From an uncultured Roseburia sp. (GTDB taxonomy: Bacteria; Bacillota; Clostridia; Lachnospirales; Lachnospiraceae), in contig CAKRLC010000002.1 of the NCBI GenBank assembly GCA_934358955.1, positions 12,945-76,944 of the forward strand: a stretch of 64,000 nt of DNA, written 5' to 3'. Position numbers and translations under genes: made by a program. How positions within the stretch are numbered: the first letter of the stretch is position 1; each line of letters starts with the position of its first letter. Below, one piece after another: positions 1 to 8,749 of this stretch. The notes beneath the pieces are model-generated. The model was given only the letters and a program-made list of their open reading frames with translations. It was not told the DNA's origin and did not search any database.

Positions 1-1052
1 AGATGCTGGACAAAATAGAACGTATCGAGCGCCCGGTAGAGGACAATACCGATATCCGCATTGTGCTTGAACCAAACGTGGTCAGTGGAAATGATGTACT
101 GACCGTAGAAAAACTGAGCAAAGCATTTCCGCCACTGACTTTGTTTTCCAATATTAATTTTGAGATCAAGCGTGGTGAACGTGTGGCTCTGATCGGAAAT
201 AATGGAACGGGGAAAACAACCATTTTAAAAATAATTAACGAGCTGATCGCACCGGACAGTGGAACGATCACACTCGGAAGCAATGTTCACATTGGTTATT
301 ATGATCAGGAACATCAGCAGCTGCATATGGAAAAGACGATCTTTGAGGAAATCGCAGATGATTATCCGGATCTGACAAATACGAAGGTCAGAAATGTCCT
401 GGCCGCTTTTCTGTTTACAGATGATGATGTTTACAAAAGAATTGAGGACTTAAGTGGTGGGGAGCGCGGACGTGTTGCCCTTGCAAAACTGATGCTTTCA
501 GATGCTAATTTCCTGATTCTTGACGAGCCGACAAACCACCTGGACATTACATCAAAAGAGATTTTGGAAGAGGCACTGAAGAGTTACACAGGAACTGTAT
601 TTTTCGTGTCTCATGACCGTTATTTTATTAATCAGACAGCAACAAGAATTTTGGAACTGACCGGGGAATGTATCGTAAATTATATTGGAAATTATGATTA
701 TTATCTGGAAAAAAGAGAACAGATGGTGGAGCTTTATGTGAAGAAACTGGAAAATGACAGTACAAAGGCAGATACCACAGAAGCGGCTGCGGCGCCAAAG
801 ACAGACTGGCAGGCCCAGAAAGCAGAGCAGGCAAGAATCCGTAAGATTGAAAATGCGTTAAAGAAAGCAGAGGATGCCATTGCAGACCTGGAAGAAAAAA
901 TCTCACTGATCGATGAAGAATGTGCAAAACCTGAGAATGCAGTTAATTCAGCAAAGCTTGGAGAATTGACAGCCCAGCAGGAAAAGTACCGCGAAGAACT
1001 TGAAAAACAATATGAAATCTGGGAAGAACTATCGCTGGAACTGGATCATTAG
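1..1052 (+). CDS. ABC-F family ATPase, C-terminal half (5' truncated by the window)
   Basis: The reading frame is open from the left edge, so the gene starts before the window. About 350 residues are visible. They contain the second ABC ATPase domain: Walker A GNNGTGKTT near residue 68, signature LSGGERGR near 151, Walker B ending in LILDEPTNHLD near 171-181, and the switch His in VSHDRYF near 204. There are no membrane segments. A charged coiled coil (about 275-345) forms the tail, as in Uup/YdiF-type members. ABC-F proteins are soluble ATPases that bind the ribosome, and some protect it from antibiotics; which role applies here cannot be told. The downstream rex gene has its own promoter, so the two are probably separate transcripts. 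A weak 6-bp hairpin follows the stop (1065-1084). The family call is firm, the exact function open. Confidence 0.93.
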   Translation, partial: MLDKIERIERPVEDNTDIRIVLEPNVVSGNDVLTVEKLSKAFPPLTLFSNINFEIKRGERVALIGNNGTGKTTILKIINELIAPDSGTITLGSNVHIGYYDQEHQQLHMEKTIFEEIADDYPDLTNTKVRNVLAAFLFTDDDVYKRIEDLSGGERGRVALAKLMLSDANFLILDEPTNHLDITSKEILEEALKSYTGTVFFVSHDRYFINQTATRILELTGECIVNYIGNYDYYLEKREQMVELYVKKLENDSTKADTTEAAAAPKTDWQAQKAEQARIRKIENALKKAEDAIADLEEKISLIDEECAKPENAVNSAKLGELTAQQEKYREELEKQYEIWEELSLELDH

Positions 1053-1131
1053 TTACGGCTTATTCAGCAGTAAAACGTCTGCTGTTTGGCTGCGTATGAG
1101 AATGGTTCGGGTTAGTTAAAAATTTCACACA

Positions 1132-1160
1132 TTGACAGATAGTTTTGAACAAATTATAAT
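1132..1160 (+). promoter_or_regulatory. Strong sigma-A promoter of rex
   Basis: A perfect TTGACA (-35, 1132-1137), a 17-bp spacer and a perfect TATAAT (-10, 1155-1160) lie just upstream of rex. Transcription would start near 1167, giving a leader of about 32 nt that carries the AGGAGG ribosome site. This also argues against the TTG at 1169 as start codon. I found no convincing TTGTTAA-N4-TTAACAA-type Rex operator over the promoter, so autoregulation is not evident. Confidence 0.8.
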
Positions 1161-1198
1161 AAAGATAATTGAGTGAGATATTTCAGGAGGAACAAATT

Positions 1199-1840
1199 AT
1201 GCAGCAAAAAGAAATTTCTCAGGCAGTGATTCGCCGTATGCCTAGATATTACAGGTATTTAGGGGAATTATTAGATGACGGGGTAGAACGTATTTCGTCA
1301 AATGACCTAAGTAAAAGAATGAAAGTAACTGCGTCCCAGATCAGACAGGATCTGAATAATTTTGGTGGTTTTGGACAGCAGGGATATGGATATAACGTAA
1401 AGTTTTTATACGAAGAGATTGGAAAGATTCTTGGTTTAAACGAGAAACATAATATTATTGTGATCGGTGCAGGTAACCTTGGCCAGGCACTGGCCAACTA
1501 TGTGAAGTTTGAAAAGCTTGGTTTTGTGATCACAGCGTTATTCGATGTGAACCCGGCGCTTGAAGGGGTGACTGTTCGAGGAATCAAGATCCATATGCTC
1601 GATGAGCTGGAGGAATATTGCCATAACCATGTGGTAGATATTGCAGCACTTACCATGCCCAAGGAGAAAGCAGATGCGATCGCAAACAGACTGGTGGATC
1701 TCGGCATTCAGGCGATCTGGAATTTCGCACATGTAGATCTGGATCTTATTGATAAAGATGTAGTAGTCGAAAACGTTCATTTGTCTGACAGCCTGATGCA
1801 GCTGTCATACAATATTGTTAAAAACAGAAGAAATGAATAG
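1199..1840 (+). CDS. rex: Redox-sensing transcriptional repressor Rex
   Basis: Rex is a homodimeric DNA-binding repressor that reads the NADH/NAD+ ratio and releases fermentation and respiration genes when NADH rises. The 213-residue product has an N-terminal winged helix (about 1-75, with SSNDLSKRMKVTASQIRQDL as the recognition region) followed by a Rossmann domain with the dinucleotide motif VIGAGNLGQAL near 90. The C-terminal helix that swaps between subunits is present. Length matches the family (about 210). I chose ATG 1199 because AGGAGG lies 8 nt upstream; the in-frame TTG at 1169 would sit almost on the predicted transcription start. It is followed by the nnr repair gene, a related theme of NAD(H) homeostasis. 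Confidence 0.95.
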   Translation: MQQKEISQAVIRRMPRYYRYLGELLDDGVERISSNDLSKRMKVTASQIRQDLNNFGGFGQQGYGYNVKFLYEEIGKILGLNEKHNIIVIGAGNLGQALANYVKFEKLGFVITALFDVNPALEGVTVRGIKIHMLDELEEYCHNHVVDIAALTMPKEKADAIANRLVDLGIQAIWNFAHVDLDLIDKDVVVENVHLSDSLMQLSYNIVKNRRNE

Positions 1841-1850
1841 ATTCATCTGA

Positions 1851-1890
1851 TGGAGCGGCTGCATGAGGCTTTTGACTGGCAGCGGCTCCA
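1851..1890. other. Hairpin between rex and nnr
   Basis: TGGAGC-GGC-TGC (1851-1862) is nearly complementary to GCA-GCG-GCTCCA (1879-1890), forming a stable stem around a 16-nt loop. No U-run follows, so this is not a standard terminator. It may stabilise or attenuate a rex-nnr readthrough transcript. Function unknown. Confidence 0.45.
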
Positions 1891-1914
1891 TTCAAACGTA
1901 TCGGGGTGGACAAT

Positions 1915-3408
1915 ATGAGATACTTAGTCAGCGGCAGGGAAATGAAAGAATATGACAGGACAACGATCGAAGCATTCCGGGTGCCGGCGCTTGTTCTGAT
2001 GGAGCGGGCAGCACTTGCAGTAGCAGAAGAAGTCTTAGCGGTTACAGATCCTGCCAGCCGTGTACTTGTTGTATGCGGAACAGGAAATAACGGAGCCGAC
2101 GGACTTGCTGTTGTCCGGTTGCTAAGGCAGCATGGCCGGGCCGCGGATGCTGTTTTATATGGCAACCGTCAGAAAATGACAGAGCAGTGCCAAAGACAAT
2201 TGGAGATATTAGAGGCATATGGATATCCTGTCCTGGAAGAAATCCCGTCGGACAGAGCCTATCAGACAGTTGTGGATGCTGTTTTTGGTGTAGGGTTATG
2301 CAGAAAAGTAGAAGGAGCCTATGCAGATCTCATTAATCAGATGAATGGTATGGATGCAAGGAAAATTGCAGTCGATGTTCCGTCCGGTGTAGATGCTGAT
2401 AAAGGAGAAGTACTTGGAACGGCATTCCGGGCAGATATGACAGTAACCTTTGCATTTGAAAAAGCAGGACTTTATCTATGGCCCGGAAATGAGTATGCAG
2501 GTGAAGTAAAAAGAAAAGAGATAGGCATTACCAAAGAGAGCTTTGGAGAACAGGAACCGGCAGTCAGAATTTTAGAAGAAACAGATCTTGATCAGCTTCC
2601 GGTGCGTCGTTCCCATTCAAATAAAGGAACGTATGGAAAGCTGCTTGTGATCGCCGGAAGCTGGAATATGGCTGGAGCGGCAGTGCTTAGTGCATCTGCG
2701 GCGTGTGCATCCGGCAGTGGTCTTGTGCGGGTATACACACCGGAAGAAAATAGACTGATTGTCCAGATCAAGGTGCCAGAAGCGATCCTTACGACTTACG
2801 ATGCTTCTAATTGGAACAAAGCGGAGCTTTTAGAGGCGATTTCCTGGTCAGATGCAGTGTTATGCGGACCGGGACTTGGAAAAAGCACTGTTGCACGGCA
2901 GATTGTGGAAACGGTTCTTTCTGATACTACAAAACCGTTGATCCTAGATGCAGATGCATTGAATATTCTTTCAGAGACGGAAGCGCTGACAGGAAAACTA
3001 AGAAAAGGCGTTATTATTACGCCACATCTTGGAGAGATGAGCCGGCTTACCGGGCATACCGTGGCAGAGATCCAGGGAAATCTTTTAAGCGAAGCGCAGA
3101 CATTTGCAACGCAGCATCATTGCATCTGTGTATTAAAAGATGAACATACGGTTACTTGTGGAACGCATATATATTTTAATATGTCAGGAAATAATGGCAT
3201 GGCAACAGCGGGAAGTGGAGATGTTCTTGCTGGCGTGATCTCATCCTTTTATGCACAGGGGATGGATCCGGAAAAGGCAGCTGCCTATGGGGTTTTTCTG
3301 CACGGACTGGCAGGAGACTGCGTGAAAAAGAAAACGGGATACCGAGGCATGACAGCATCTGATCTGCTTGCCGGAATCAGGGATGTTTTTGCAGAGAGGC
3401 AGCTTTAA
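1915..3408 (+). CDS. nnr: Bifunctional NAD(P)HX epimerase / ADP-dependent NAD(P)HX dehydratase
   Basis: The enzyme repairs hydrated NADH and NADPH: an N-terminal YjeF_N epimerase interconverts R and S forms and a C-terminal ribokinase-like dehydratase restores NAD(P)H using ADP. About 497 residues, normal for the fused bacterial form. The epimerase half (1-210) carries VCGTGNNGADGL and the acidic VDVPSGVDAD segment. The dehydratase half (about 225-495) shows SHSNKGTYGKLLVIAGS and the nucleotide/catalytic motif NGMATAGSGDVLAG. Start choice: ATG 1915 follows GGGGTGGA with 4 nt spacing and gives the usual MRYLVSG opening; a GTG at 1906 in the same frame is the alternative. It sits between rex and alr, the gene order expected in Firmicutes. 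Confidence 0.94.
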   Translation: MRYLVSGREMKEYDRTTIEAFRVPALVLMERAALAVAEEVLAVTDPASRVLVVCGTGNNGADGLAVVRLLRQHGRAADAVLYGNRQKMTEQCQRQLEILEAYGYPVLEEIPSDRAYQTVVDAVFGVGLCRKVEGAYADLINQMNGMDARKIAVDVPSGVDADKGEVLGTAFRADMTVTFAFEKAGLYLWPGNEYAGEVKRKEIGITKESFGEQEPAVRILEETDLDQLPVRRSHSNKGTYGKLLVIAGSWNMAGAAVLSASAACASGSGLVRVYTPEENRLIVQIKVPEAILTTYDASNWNKAELLEAISWSDAVLCGPGLGKSTVARQIVETVLSDTTKPLILDADALNILSETEALTGKLRKGVIITPHLGEMSRLTGHTVAEIQGNLLSEAQTFATQHHCICVLKDEHTVTCGTHIYFNMSGNNGMATAGSGDVLAGVISSFYAQGMDPEKAAAYGVFLHGLAGDCVKKKTGYRGMTASDLLAGIRDVFAERQL

Positions 3409-3436
3409 AAACCATGAGACAGGAAAGGTTTGAAAA

Positions 3437-4609
3437 ATGGAAATGAAAAAACACAGCAGAGTGTGCGCCAATATTGATTTAGATGCAATCAGATATAATA
3501 TGGAATCAATGCATCAAAACATTGATCCTGAGACAAAAATAATGGCAGTTGTCAAAGCAGATGGATATGGACATGGAGCAATTCCGATCGCAAGGGAAAT
3601 CGAAGATCTGGATTACTTATATGGATATGCTGTCGCAACAGTCGAGGAAGGACTGATGCTGCGGAGAAGTGGGATCAAAAAGCCAATTTTGATCCTTGGT
3701 TATATTTTCCCTGATCAGTATGAGGATGTGATCGAGGCAGATATTGATCCAAGTGTCTTTACTTTGGAAATGGCGAAGACACTTTCCGATGCAGCGGGAA
3801 GAGTGGGAAAAACATGTAAGATCCATTTTGCGGTTGATACCGGAATGAGCAGGATCGGATACCAGGTGACAGAAGAATCCGCAGATGAGATGGCGCAGAT
3901 CGCGAAGCTGCCGCATATGATAGTAGAGGGGATCTTTACTCATTTTGCAAAAGCAGATGAGACAGATAAGACCTTTACAACAGAACAGACAGAAAAATTC
4001 CGGAAAATGGTCCGGATGATGGAAGAAAGAAATATTTCTATCCCATTGAAGCATTGTTCCAACAGTGCAGGTATCGTAGACATTCCGGAAGTAAATATGG
4101 ATATGGTACGTGCCGGAATTACTTTATATGGACTCTGGCCGTCGGATGAGGTTGACCATGAAGCAATGGAACTCCATCCTGTCATGGAATTAAAGACGCA
4201 TGTTGCTTATGTGAAAGAACTCGAGGCCGGAAGAGCGATCAGTTATGGCGGAACCTTTGTAACAGAGCGCACAAGCCGGATCGCAACGATCCCGGTCGGT
4301 TATGCAGACGGATATTGCCGAGGACTTTCCAACAAAGGAAGCGTTTTGATCCATGGACAGAAAGCTCCGATCTGTGGAAAGGTCTGTATGGATCAGTTTA
4401 TGGTCGATGTGACAGATCTCCCGGATGTGAAGATTGGTGATGAGGTTACACTTGTTGGAAAAGATGGAGATGAAATGATCACAATGGAGGAGATCGGCGA
4501 TCTTTCCGGCAGATTTAATTATGAATTTGTCTGTGTTCTTGGCAAACGTGTTCCAAGAGTCTTTTACAAAAATGGTGTACCGGTAGAAAGTCAGGAGTAC
4601 TTTGAATAA
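3437..4609 (+). CDS. alr: Alanine racemase
   Basis: This PLP enzyme converts L- to D-alanine for peptidoglycan stem peptides and acts in the cytoplasm. The 390-residue product has the fold-type III barrel with the PLP lysine in AVVKADGYGHG (about residues 36-46), the HFAVDTGMSRIGY strand, and the catalytic tyrosine region AISYGG followed by PVGYADGY in the C-terminal beta domain. AGGAAAGG lies about 8 nt before ATG 3437. It follows nnr by 28 nt and is followed 140 nt later by a MazF-type gene, the common Firmicute arrangement alr-(antitoxin)-mazF. Confidence 0.97.
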   Translation: MEMKKHSRVCANIDLDAIRYNMESMHQNIDPETKIMAVVKADGYGHGAIPIAREIEDLDYLYGYAVATVEEGLMLRRSGIKKPILILGYIFPDQYEDVIEADIDPSVFTLEMAKTLSDAAGRVGKTCKIHFAVDTGMSRIGYQVTEESADEMAQIAKLPHMIVEGIFTHFAKADETDKTFTTEQTEKFRKMVRMMEERNISIPLKHCSNSAGIVDIPEVNMDMVRAGITLYGLWPSDEVDHEAMELHPVMELKTHVAYVKELEAGRAISYGGTFVTERTSRIATIPVGYADGYCRGLSNKGSVLIHGQKAPICGKVCMDQFMVDVTDLPDVKIGDEVTLVGKDGDEMITMEEIGDLSGRFNYEFVCVLGKRVPRVFYKNGVPVESQEYFE

Positions 4610-4749
4610 AAGATAATCAGGTTCGCAGACAATGTGTGGGAAAAGTAAGAAATAAAAAATAGAATACGCCCGTTAAAATTGGAAATACTATCCGTAAGAA
4701 ACAACAGTAAAAGATACTGACCATGTAAGAAAAATGGAGAGCGGATAAT

Positions 4750-5097
4750 ATGATGATTCGACGAGGAGATATTTTCTATGCAGACTTGAGACCGGTAGTT
4801 GGCTCAGAACAGGGAGGCATCCGGCCGGTTTTGATCATACAAAATGATATTGGAAACAAACACAGTCCGACGGTGATCTGTGCAGCGATCACTTCACAGA
4901 TGAACAAGGCAAAACTGCCGACACATGTGGAACTGGACTGCAAAAAATACGATCTGGTAAAAGATTCCGTTGTACTTTTAGAACAGCTTCGTACCATTGA
5001 TAAGACAAGATTAAAGGATAAAGTATGCCATTTGGATCACCAGATTCTGATAAAAATAGATAAAGCACTGGAAATAAGCCTTGAACTGCTTACATAA
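4750..5097 (+). CDS. MazF/NdoA-type endoribonuclease toxin
   Basis: A 115-residue MazF/PemK-family protein. In this family it is a dimeric mRNA interferase that cuts short sequence motifs and is held in check by a small antitoxin. Diagnostic segments are [29 protein letters not shown], the [10 protein letters not shown] strand and the C-terminal [18 protein letters not shown] stands about 9 nt before ATG 4750 (ATG 4753 is also possible). In Bacillus the antitoxin ndoAI lies directly upstream, between alr and the toxin. Here 4610-4749 holds no plausible antitoxin frame, so this copy looks like an orphan. Its antitoxin may be elsewhere, or the protein may serve as a housekeeping RNase. Confidence 0.93.
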   Translation: MMIRRGDIFYADLRPVVGSEQGGIRPVLIIQNDIGNKHSPTVICAAITSQMNKAKLPTHVELDCKKYDLVKDSVVLLEQLRTIDKTRLKDKVCHLDHQILIKIDKALEISLELLT

Positions 5098-5098
5098 C

Positions 5099-5127
5099 TT
5101 GACTATTTTGCGGCAAAATGGTATTAT
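5099..5127 (+). promoter_or_regulatory. Predicted sigma-A promoter for the CBS/CorC gene
   Basis: TTGACT (5099-5104), a 17-bp spacer and TATTAT (5122-5127) start right at the mazF stop codon. The transcript would begin near 5134 and carry AAGGAGG at 5171-5177 ahead of ATG 5182. Confidence 0.6.
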
Positions 5128-5181
5128 TTCTCATGTTGTTTTAAAGATAAATTGCATTCGTTACGAAAACAAGGAGGATTT

Positions 5182-6171
5182 ATGGACGATGGTGGCAGTC
5201 CCACTACCGGGATGATAATTTTAATTATTTTACTGTTTCTGGCAATTCTGTTTCTGATCATGATGCTGTGGAAGCCGGAGCTGAGAAAGAAACTGTACAC
5301 AGGAATTTTAAAGCGTTTTGGAAAAGAAGATGATGTGACGGAGGAAGAGATTATCTCGATGGTCAATGAAGGCCATGAACAGGGCGTGCTTCAGGCAAGC
5401 GAAGCAGAGATGATCCATAATATTTTTGAATTTGGTGACAAGGACGCCAAGGATATTATGACACACCGGAAGAACATCATTGCAGTAGATGGTACATTAA
5501 GCTTTCTGGAAATGCTGGATTTTTTGAAGGAGAACAATTATTCAAGATATCCGGTATACATAGATGACATTGATAATGTGATAGGTGTGCTGCATATTAA
5601 AGAAGTGTTGGCTATGTGCCAGCGGAAAGAAATATATGATACACCGATCAAAGAAATCGAAGGACTGGTACGTGGTGTAGACTTCATACCGGAAACGCGG
5701 AATGTCAATCGATTATTTAATATGATGCAGAAAGCAAAAAGCCATATGGTGATCGTGGTTGACGAGTATGGACAGACTTCCGGCATTGTTGCCATGGAAG
5801 ATATTCTGGAAGAAATCGTGGGTGACATCGAAGATGAACACGATGAGGAAGAAAATATGATCGAGAAGCTGCCGGACGGAAGCTTTGTCATGGATGGAAT
5901 GACACCGGTCGATGAAGCACTGGAGCTGTTGAAGATCCATTTTGAAGATATGGATGAGTTTGACACACTTAACGGACTTCTGATCTCGTTGTTAGACAAA
6001 ATCCCAAATGACGGCGAGCACCTTGAGACAGATGCATTCGGTTACCACTTTGATGTGTTGTCTGTGGAGAATAAGATGATCCGTAAGGCTAAGATCACAA
6101 AGCTTCCTGAAAAAGCAGAAGACACGGAAGAAGATAATCCTTGTCAGAATACGGAAACAGTGATAGAATAA
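5182..6171 (+). CDS. CBS-pair / CorC_HlyC domain protein (hemolysin C-like, single TM)
   Basis: About 329 residues. One hydrophobic helix near the N-terminus (about 12-30) replaces the four-helix DUF21/CNNM domain of longer relatives. Then come two CBS motifs (about 85-205; FGDKDAKDIMTHRKNIIAV and VIVVDEYGQTSGIVAMEDIL), an acidic stretch, and the C-terminal CorC_HlyC domain (about 230-310). CBS pairs bind adenine nucleotides, and relatives are linked to Mg2+/Co2+ export or membrane stress. The short anchor makes it a regulator or accessory protein rather than a transporter by itself. Start: ATG 5182 behind AAGGAGG; a TTG at 5152 lies further upstream and lacks a ribosome site. Confidence 0.88.
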   Translation: MDDGGSPTTGMIILIILLFLAILFLIMMLWKPELRKKLYTGILKRFGKEDDVTEEEIISMVNEGHEQGVLQASEAEMIHNIFEFGDKDAKDIMTHRKNIIAVDGTLSFLEMLDFLKENNYSRYPVYIDDIDNVIGVLHIKEVLAMCQRKEIYDTPIKEIEGLVRGVDFIPETRNVNRLFNMMQKAKSHMVIVVDEYGQTSGIVAMEDILEEIVGDIEDEHDEEENMIEKLPDGSFVMDGMTPVDEALELLKIHFEDMDEFDTLNGLLISLLDKIPNDGEHLETDAFGYHFDVLSVENKMIRKAKITKLPEKAEDTEEDNPCQNTETVIE

Positions 6172-6225
6172 ATTCGTTTCATGAATTTTCTGTTATCATG
6201 AAAAAAAGAAGAGAGGATAAGAGTT

Positions 6226-6954
6226 ATGTCAGGACATTCAAAATTTGCCAATATTAAACATAAGAAAGAAAAAAATGATGCTGCAAAGGGAAAGATTTTT
6301 ACGATCATCGGTAGAGAGATCGCAGTTGCAGTAAAAGAGGGCGGACCTGATCCATCTAACAATTTTAAACTTGCACAGGTAATTGCAAAAGCAAAATCAA
6401 ATAACATGCCAAATGATACGATCGAGCGTGGTATTAAGAAGGCAGCAGGAGACGGCAATGCAGTCAACTACGAGTTCTGTACATATGAAGGATATGGACC
6501 AAGCGGAACAGCTATTATCGTAAAATGTCTGACCGATAATAAAAACCGTACAGCTGCAAATGTAAGAAATGCCTTTACAAAGGGACATGGAAGCATTGGT
6601 ACACAGGGTTGTGTATCTTACATGTTCGATGAAAAAGGACAGATCATCATCGCAAAAGAAGACTGTGATATGGATGCAGATGATCTTATGATGATCGCAT
6701 TAGATGCCGGAGCAGAAGACTTCAGTGAAGAAGAGGATAGCTTTGAGGTATTAACAGCACCGGAAGATTTCGAGACTGTTCGTGCAGCACTTGAGGCAGA
6801 GAAGATCCCTATGGCAGAAGCTGAAGTAACAATGATTCCACAGAACTATGTGGAATTAACTGCAGATGAAGATCTCACAAATATCAACCGTATTTTAGAT
6901 CTTTTAGATGAAGATGACGATGTTCAGCAGGTATACCACAACTGGGATGAATAA
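6226..6954 (+). CDS. YebC/PmpR family regulatory protein
   Basis: A 242-residue YebC-family protein. The opening [20 protein letters not shown] and the segment [17 protein letters not shown] are near-invariant in the family, and the acidic C-terminal domain ([13 protein letters not shown] onward) is present. Members are described as DNA-binding regulators. Some have been tied to relief of ribosome stalling at proline runs, so the mechanism for this copy is uncertain. GAGAGG lies 9 nt before ATG 6226. It is monocistronic by layout, with a strong terminator right after the stop. Confidence 0.93.
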   Translation: MSGHSKFANIKHKKEKNDAAKGKIFTIIGREIAVAVKEGGPDPSNNFKLAQVIAKAKSNNMPNDTIERGIKKAAGDGNAVNYEFCTYEGYGPSGTAIIVKCLTDNKNRTAANVRNAFTKGHGSIGTQGCVSYMFDEKGQIIIAKEDCDMDADDLMMIALDAGAEDFSEEEDSFEVLTAPEDFETVRAALEAEKIPMAEAEVTMIPQNYVELTADEDLTNINRILDLLDEDDDVQQVYHNWDE

Positions 6955-6966
6955 TTAAAATAAAGG

Positions 6967-7010
6967 AAACCGTATGTATTTTATTGTTGAAAAATACATA
7001 CGGTTTTTTT
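6967..7010 (+). terminator. Intrinsic terminator after yebC
   Basis: A stem of about 15 bp (AAACCGTATGTATTTT pairing with AAAATACATACGG plus T residues), an 8-nt loop and a run of seven T. This is a textbook rho-independent terminator. Confidence 0.93.
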
Positions 7011-7017
7011 ACTAAAG

Positions 7018-7046
7018 TTGTAGCTTTCTTCAGAAAAATGTTATAT
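7018..7046 (+). promoter_or_regulatory. Possible promoter of glgA
   Basis: TTGTAG (7018-7023), 17 bp, TTATAT (7041-7046), between the yebC terminator and glgA. Since the terminator separates the genes a promoter must lie here, but the box match is only fair. Confidence 0.4.
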
Positions 7047-7085
7047 GATAATTAGAAGAAGAACGTTGGAGGAGGTATTTGTTCT

Positions 7086-8543
7086 ATGAAGAAAATTCTA
7101 TTCGCGGCATCTGAGTGTGTCCCGTTTATTAAAACTGGAGGATTGGCAGATGTCTGTGGCGCTCTGCCTAAGGAATTTTCAAAAGAGGAGTGGGATGTAA
7201 GGGTTGTTATCCCAAATTATAGCTGTATACCGGAAAAGTACAGAAATCAGTTTGAGTATGTGACACATTTTTATATGAATGCAGGAAGTTATATTCAGAA
7301 CAAATATGTCGGTATTTTAAAGTATGAATTAGATGGTATTACCTATTATTTCATTGATAACCAGGAATATTTTAACTGTATTGTGCCATATGGCGATATC
7401 CGATATGACATTGAGAAGTTCTGTTTCTTTGACAAGGCAGTACTCTCTATGCTGAAACAGATTGACTTCAGACCAGATCTGATCCACTGCCATGACTGGG
7501 AGACCGGACTGGTACCTGTATACCTTAAAAACGAATTCCAGGCGGATCCTTTTTACTGGGGAATGAAGAGCATTATCACGATCCACAACCTGAAGTTCCA
7601 GGGAATCTGGGATTCCAAGACAATGAAAGCACTGACAGGATTCCCGGATGAGCTGTTTGCACCGGACAAGCTGGAGTTCCATAAGGATGCTAATATGTTA
7701 AAAGGCGGCCTTGTTTATGCAGATTACATCACGACCGTAAGTGAGTCTTATGCACAGGAGATCCAGACAGAAATTTACGGAGAAGGACTGGATGGATTGC
7801 TTTCTGCAAGACATTTTGATATGCAGGGTATTGTAAATGGAATCGATTATACCGCTTATGATCCGGCAACCGATCCAAAGATTTATACAAATTACGATGC
7901 GGAAAATTTCCGGAAAAAGAAGTATCTGAATAAGGTGAAGCTGCAGGAAGAGTTAGATCTGACGGTTGATAAGAAGAAATTTATGATCGGCCTTATTTCA
8001 AGATTGACCGATCAGAAGGGACTTGATCTGATCAATTATGTGATCGACCGTCTTGTAGATGACTATACGCAGATCGTTGTGATCGGTACGGGCGATCCAC
8101 AGTATGAGAACATGTTCCGCCATTATGCATGGAAATATGGTGACCGTGTATCTGCAAATATCTGCTATTCAGATGATCTTGCACACAAATTATACGCAGC
8201 TGCGGATGCATTCCTTATGCCATCCAGATTTGAACCTTGCGGACTTACGCAGCTGATTTCGTTCCGCTATGGAACGGTGCCAATCGTACGTGAAACAGGC
8301 GGACTGAAAGATACGGTACATCCATATAATGAATATGAGAATACCGGTGATGGTTTCTCTTTCCGCAATTACAATGGGGAAGAGATGCTTGGCGTTGTAA
8401 ATTACGCAAAACATATTTTCTTTGACAAAAAGAAACAGTGGAATCAGATGGTTGACCGTGGTATGGCAAATGATTACTCCTGGAAATCCTCCAAAGGACG
8501 TTATGAAGGACTGTATAATTATTTACTCGGCTATACGGAATAG
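7086..8543 (+). CDS. glgA: Glycogen/starch synthase (ADP-glucose dependent)
   Basis: GT5-family glycosyltransferase that extends alpha-1,4-glucan from ADP-glucose. The 485-residue length is typical. The N-terminal GT-B domain starts with the substrate motif FIKTGGLADVCGALP (KTGGL), with ITIHNLKFQGIW near 163. The C-terminal domain has ISRLTDQKGLDL and the catalytic segment SRFEPCGLTQLISFRYGTVP (about 379-398), followed by RETGGLKDTV. GGAGGAGG lies about 10 nt before ATG 7086. No other glg gene is adjacent, and the gene is enclosed by terminators on both sides, so it appears to be a single-gene unit. Confidence 0.96.
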   Translation: MKKILFAASECVPFIKTGGLADVCGALPKEFSKEEWDVRVVIPNYSCIPEKYRNQFEYVTHFYMNAGSYIQNKYVGILKYELDGITYYFIDNQEYFNCIVPYGDIRYDIEKFCFFDKAVLSMLKQIDFRPDLIHCHDWETGLVPVYLKNEFQADPFYWGMKSIITIHNLKFQGIWDSKTMKALTGFPDELFAPDKLEFHKDANMLKGGLVYADYITTVSESYAQEIQTEIYGEGLDGLLSARHFDMQGIVNGIDYTAYDPATDPKIYTNYDAENFRKKKYLNKVKLQEELDLTVDKKKFMIGLISRLTDQKGLDLINYVIDRLVDDYTQIVVIGTGDPQYENMFRHYAWKYGDRVSANICYSDDLAHKLYAAADAFLMPSRFEPCGLTQLISFRYGTVPIVRETGGLKDTVHPYNEYENTGDGFSFRNYNGEEMLGVVNYAKHIFFDKKKQWNQMVDRGMANDYSWKSSKGRYEGLYNYLLGYTE

Positions 8544-8569
8544 TTTTTTTGAAATGAATCATACTAAGG

Positions 8570-8597
8570 AGCAGGATACAAAGTATCCTGCTTTTTC
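8570..8597 (+). terminator. Intrinsic terminator after glgA
   Basis: Perfect 10-bp stem AGCAGGATAC / GTATCCTGCT around a 3-nt AAA loop, followed by TTTTCTT. Confidence 0.93.
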
Positions 8598-8610
8598 TTG
8601 TGTTATAGGA

Positions 8611-8713
8611 TTCGGATGAAAAAACTATGCATTTGCGTTTATGCTGGCAGATTACAAAAAAATAGAGTGAGTTTCATTGTGCAAGCATTCCGATAAGTCT
8701 CTGAAAGTGTGAA
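8611..8713 (+). repeat. Dispersed intergenic repeat, copy A
   Basis: This stretch of about 100 bp between the glgA terminator and tepA resembles sequences at 48437-48545 (same strand), 48588-48670 (opposite strand) and 54222-54292 (opposite strand). Shared blocks include TTCGGATG at the outer end, GTTTATGCTGGCAGATT (8637-8653), GTTTCATTGTGCAA (8671-8684) and CATTCCGATAAG (8686-8697) followed by CTCTGAAAG. It encodes no convincing protein. It probably lies in the tepA leader region or carries its promoter. Origin (REP/BIME-like or MITE remnant) is inference. Confidence 0.7.
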
Positions 8714-8749
8714 GCAGATCGTTTAAACCATGAAACGGGTGAGGAAAAT

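Noticed and set aside
1111-1160. Possible Rex operator over the rex promoter
   Set aside because: No TTGTTAA-N4-TTAACAA-like palindrome can be aligned; only isolated AT-rich half-sites.
1169-1198. TTG start that would extend Rex by ten residues
   Set aside because: The predicted transcription start (about 1167) leaves no leader, and AGGAGG stands in front of ATG 1199.
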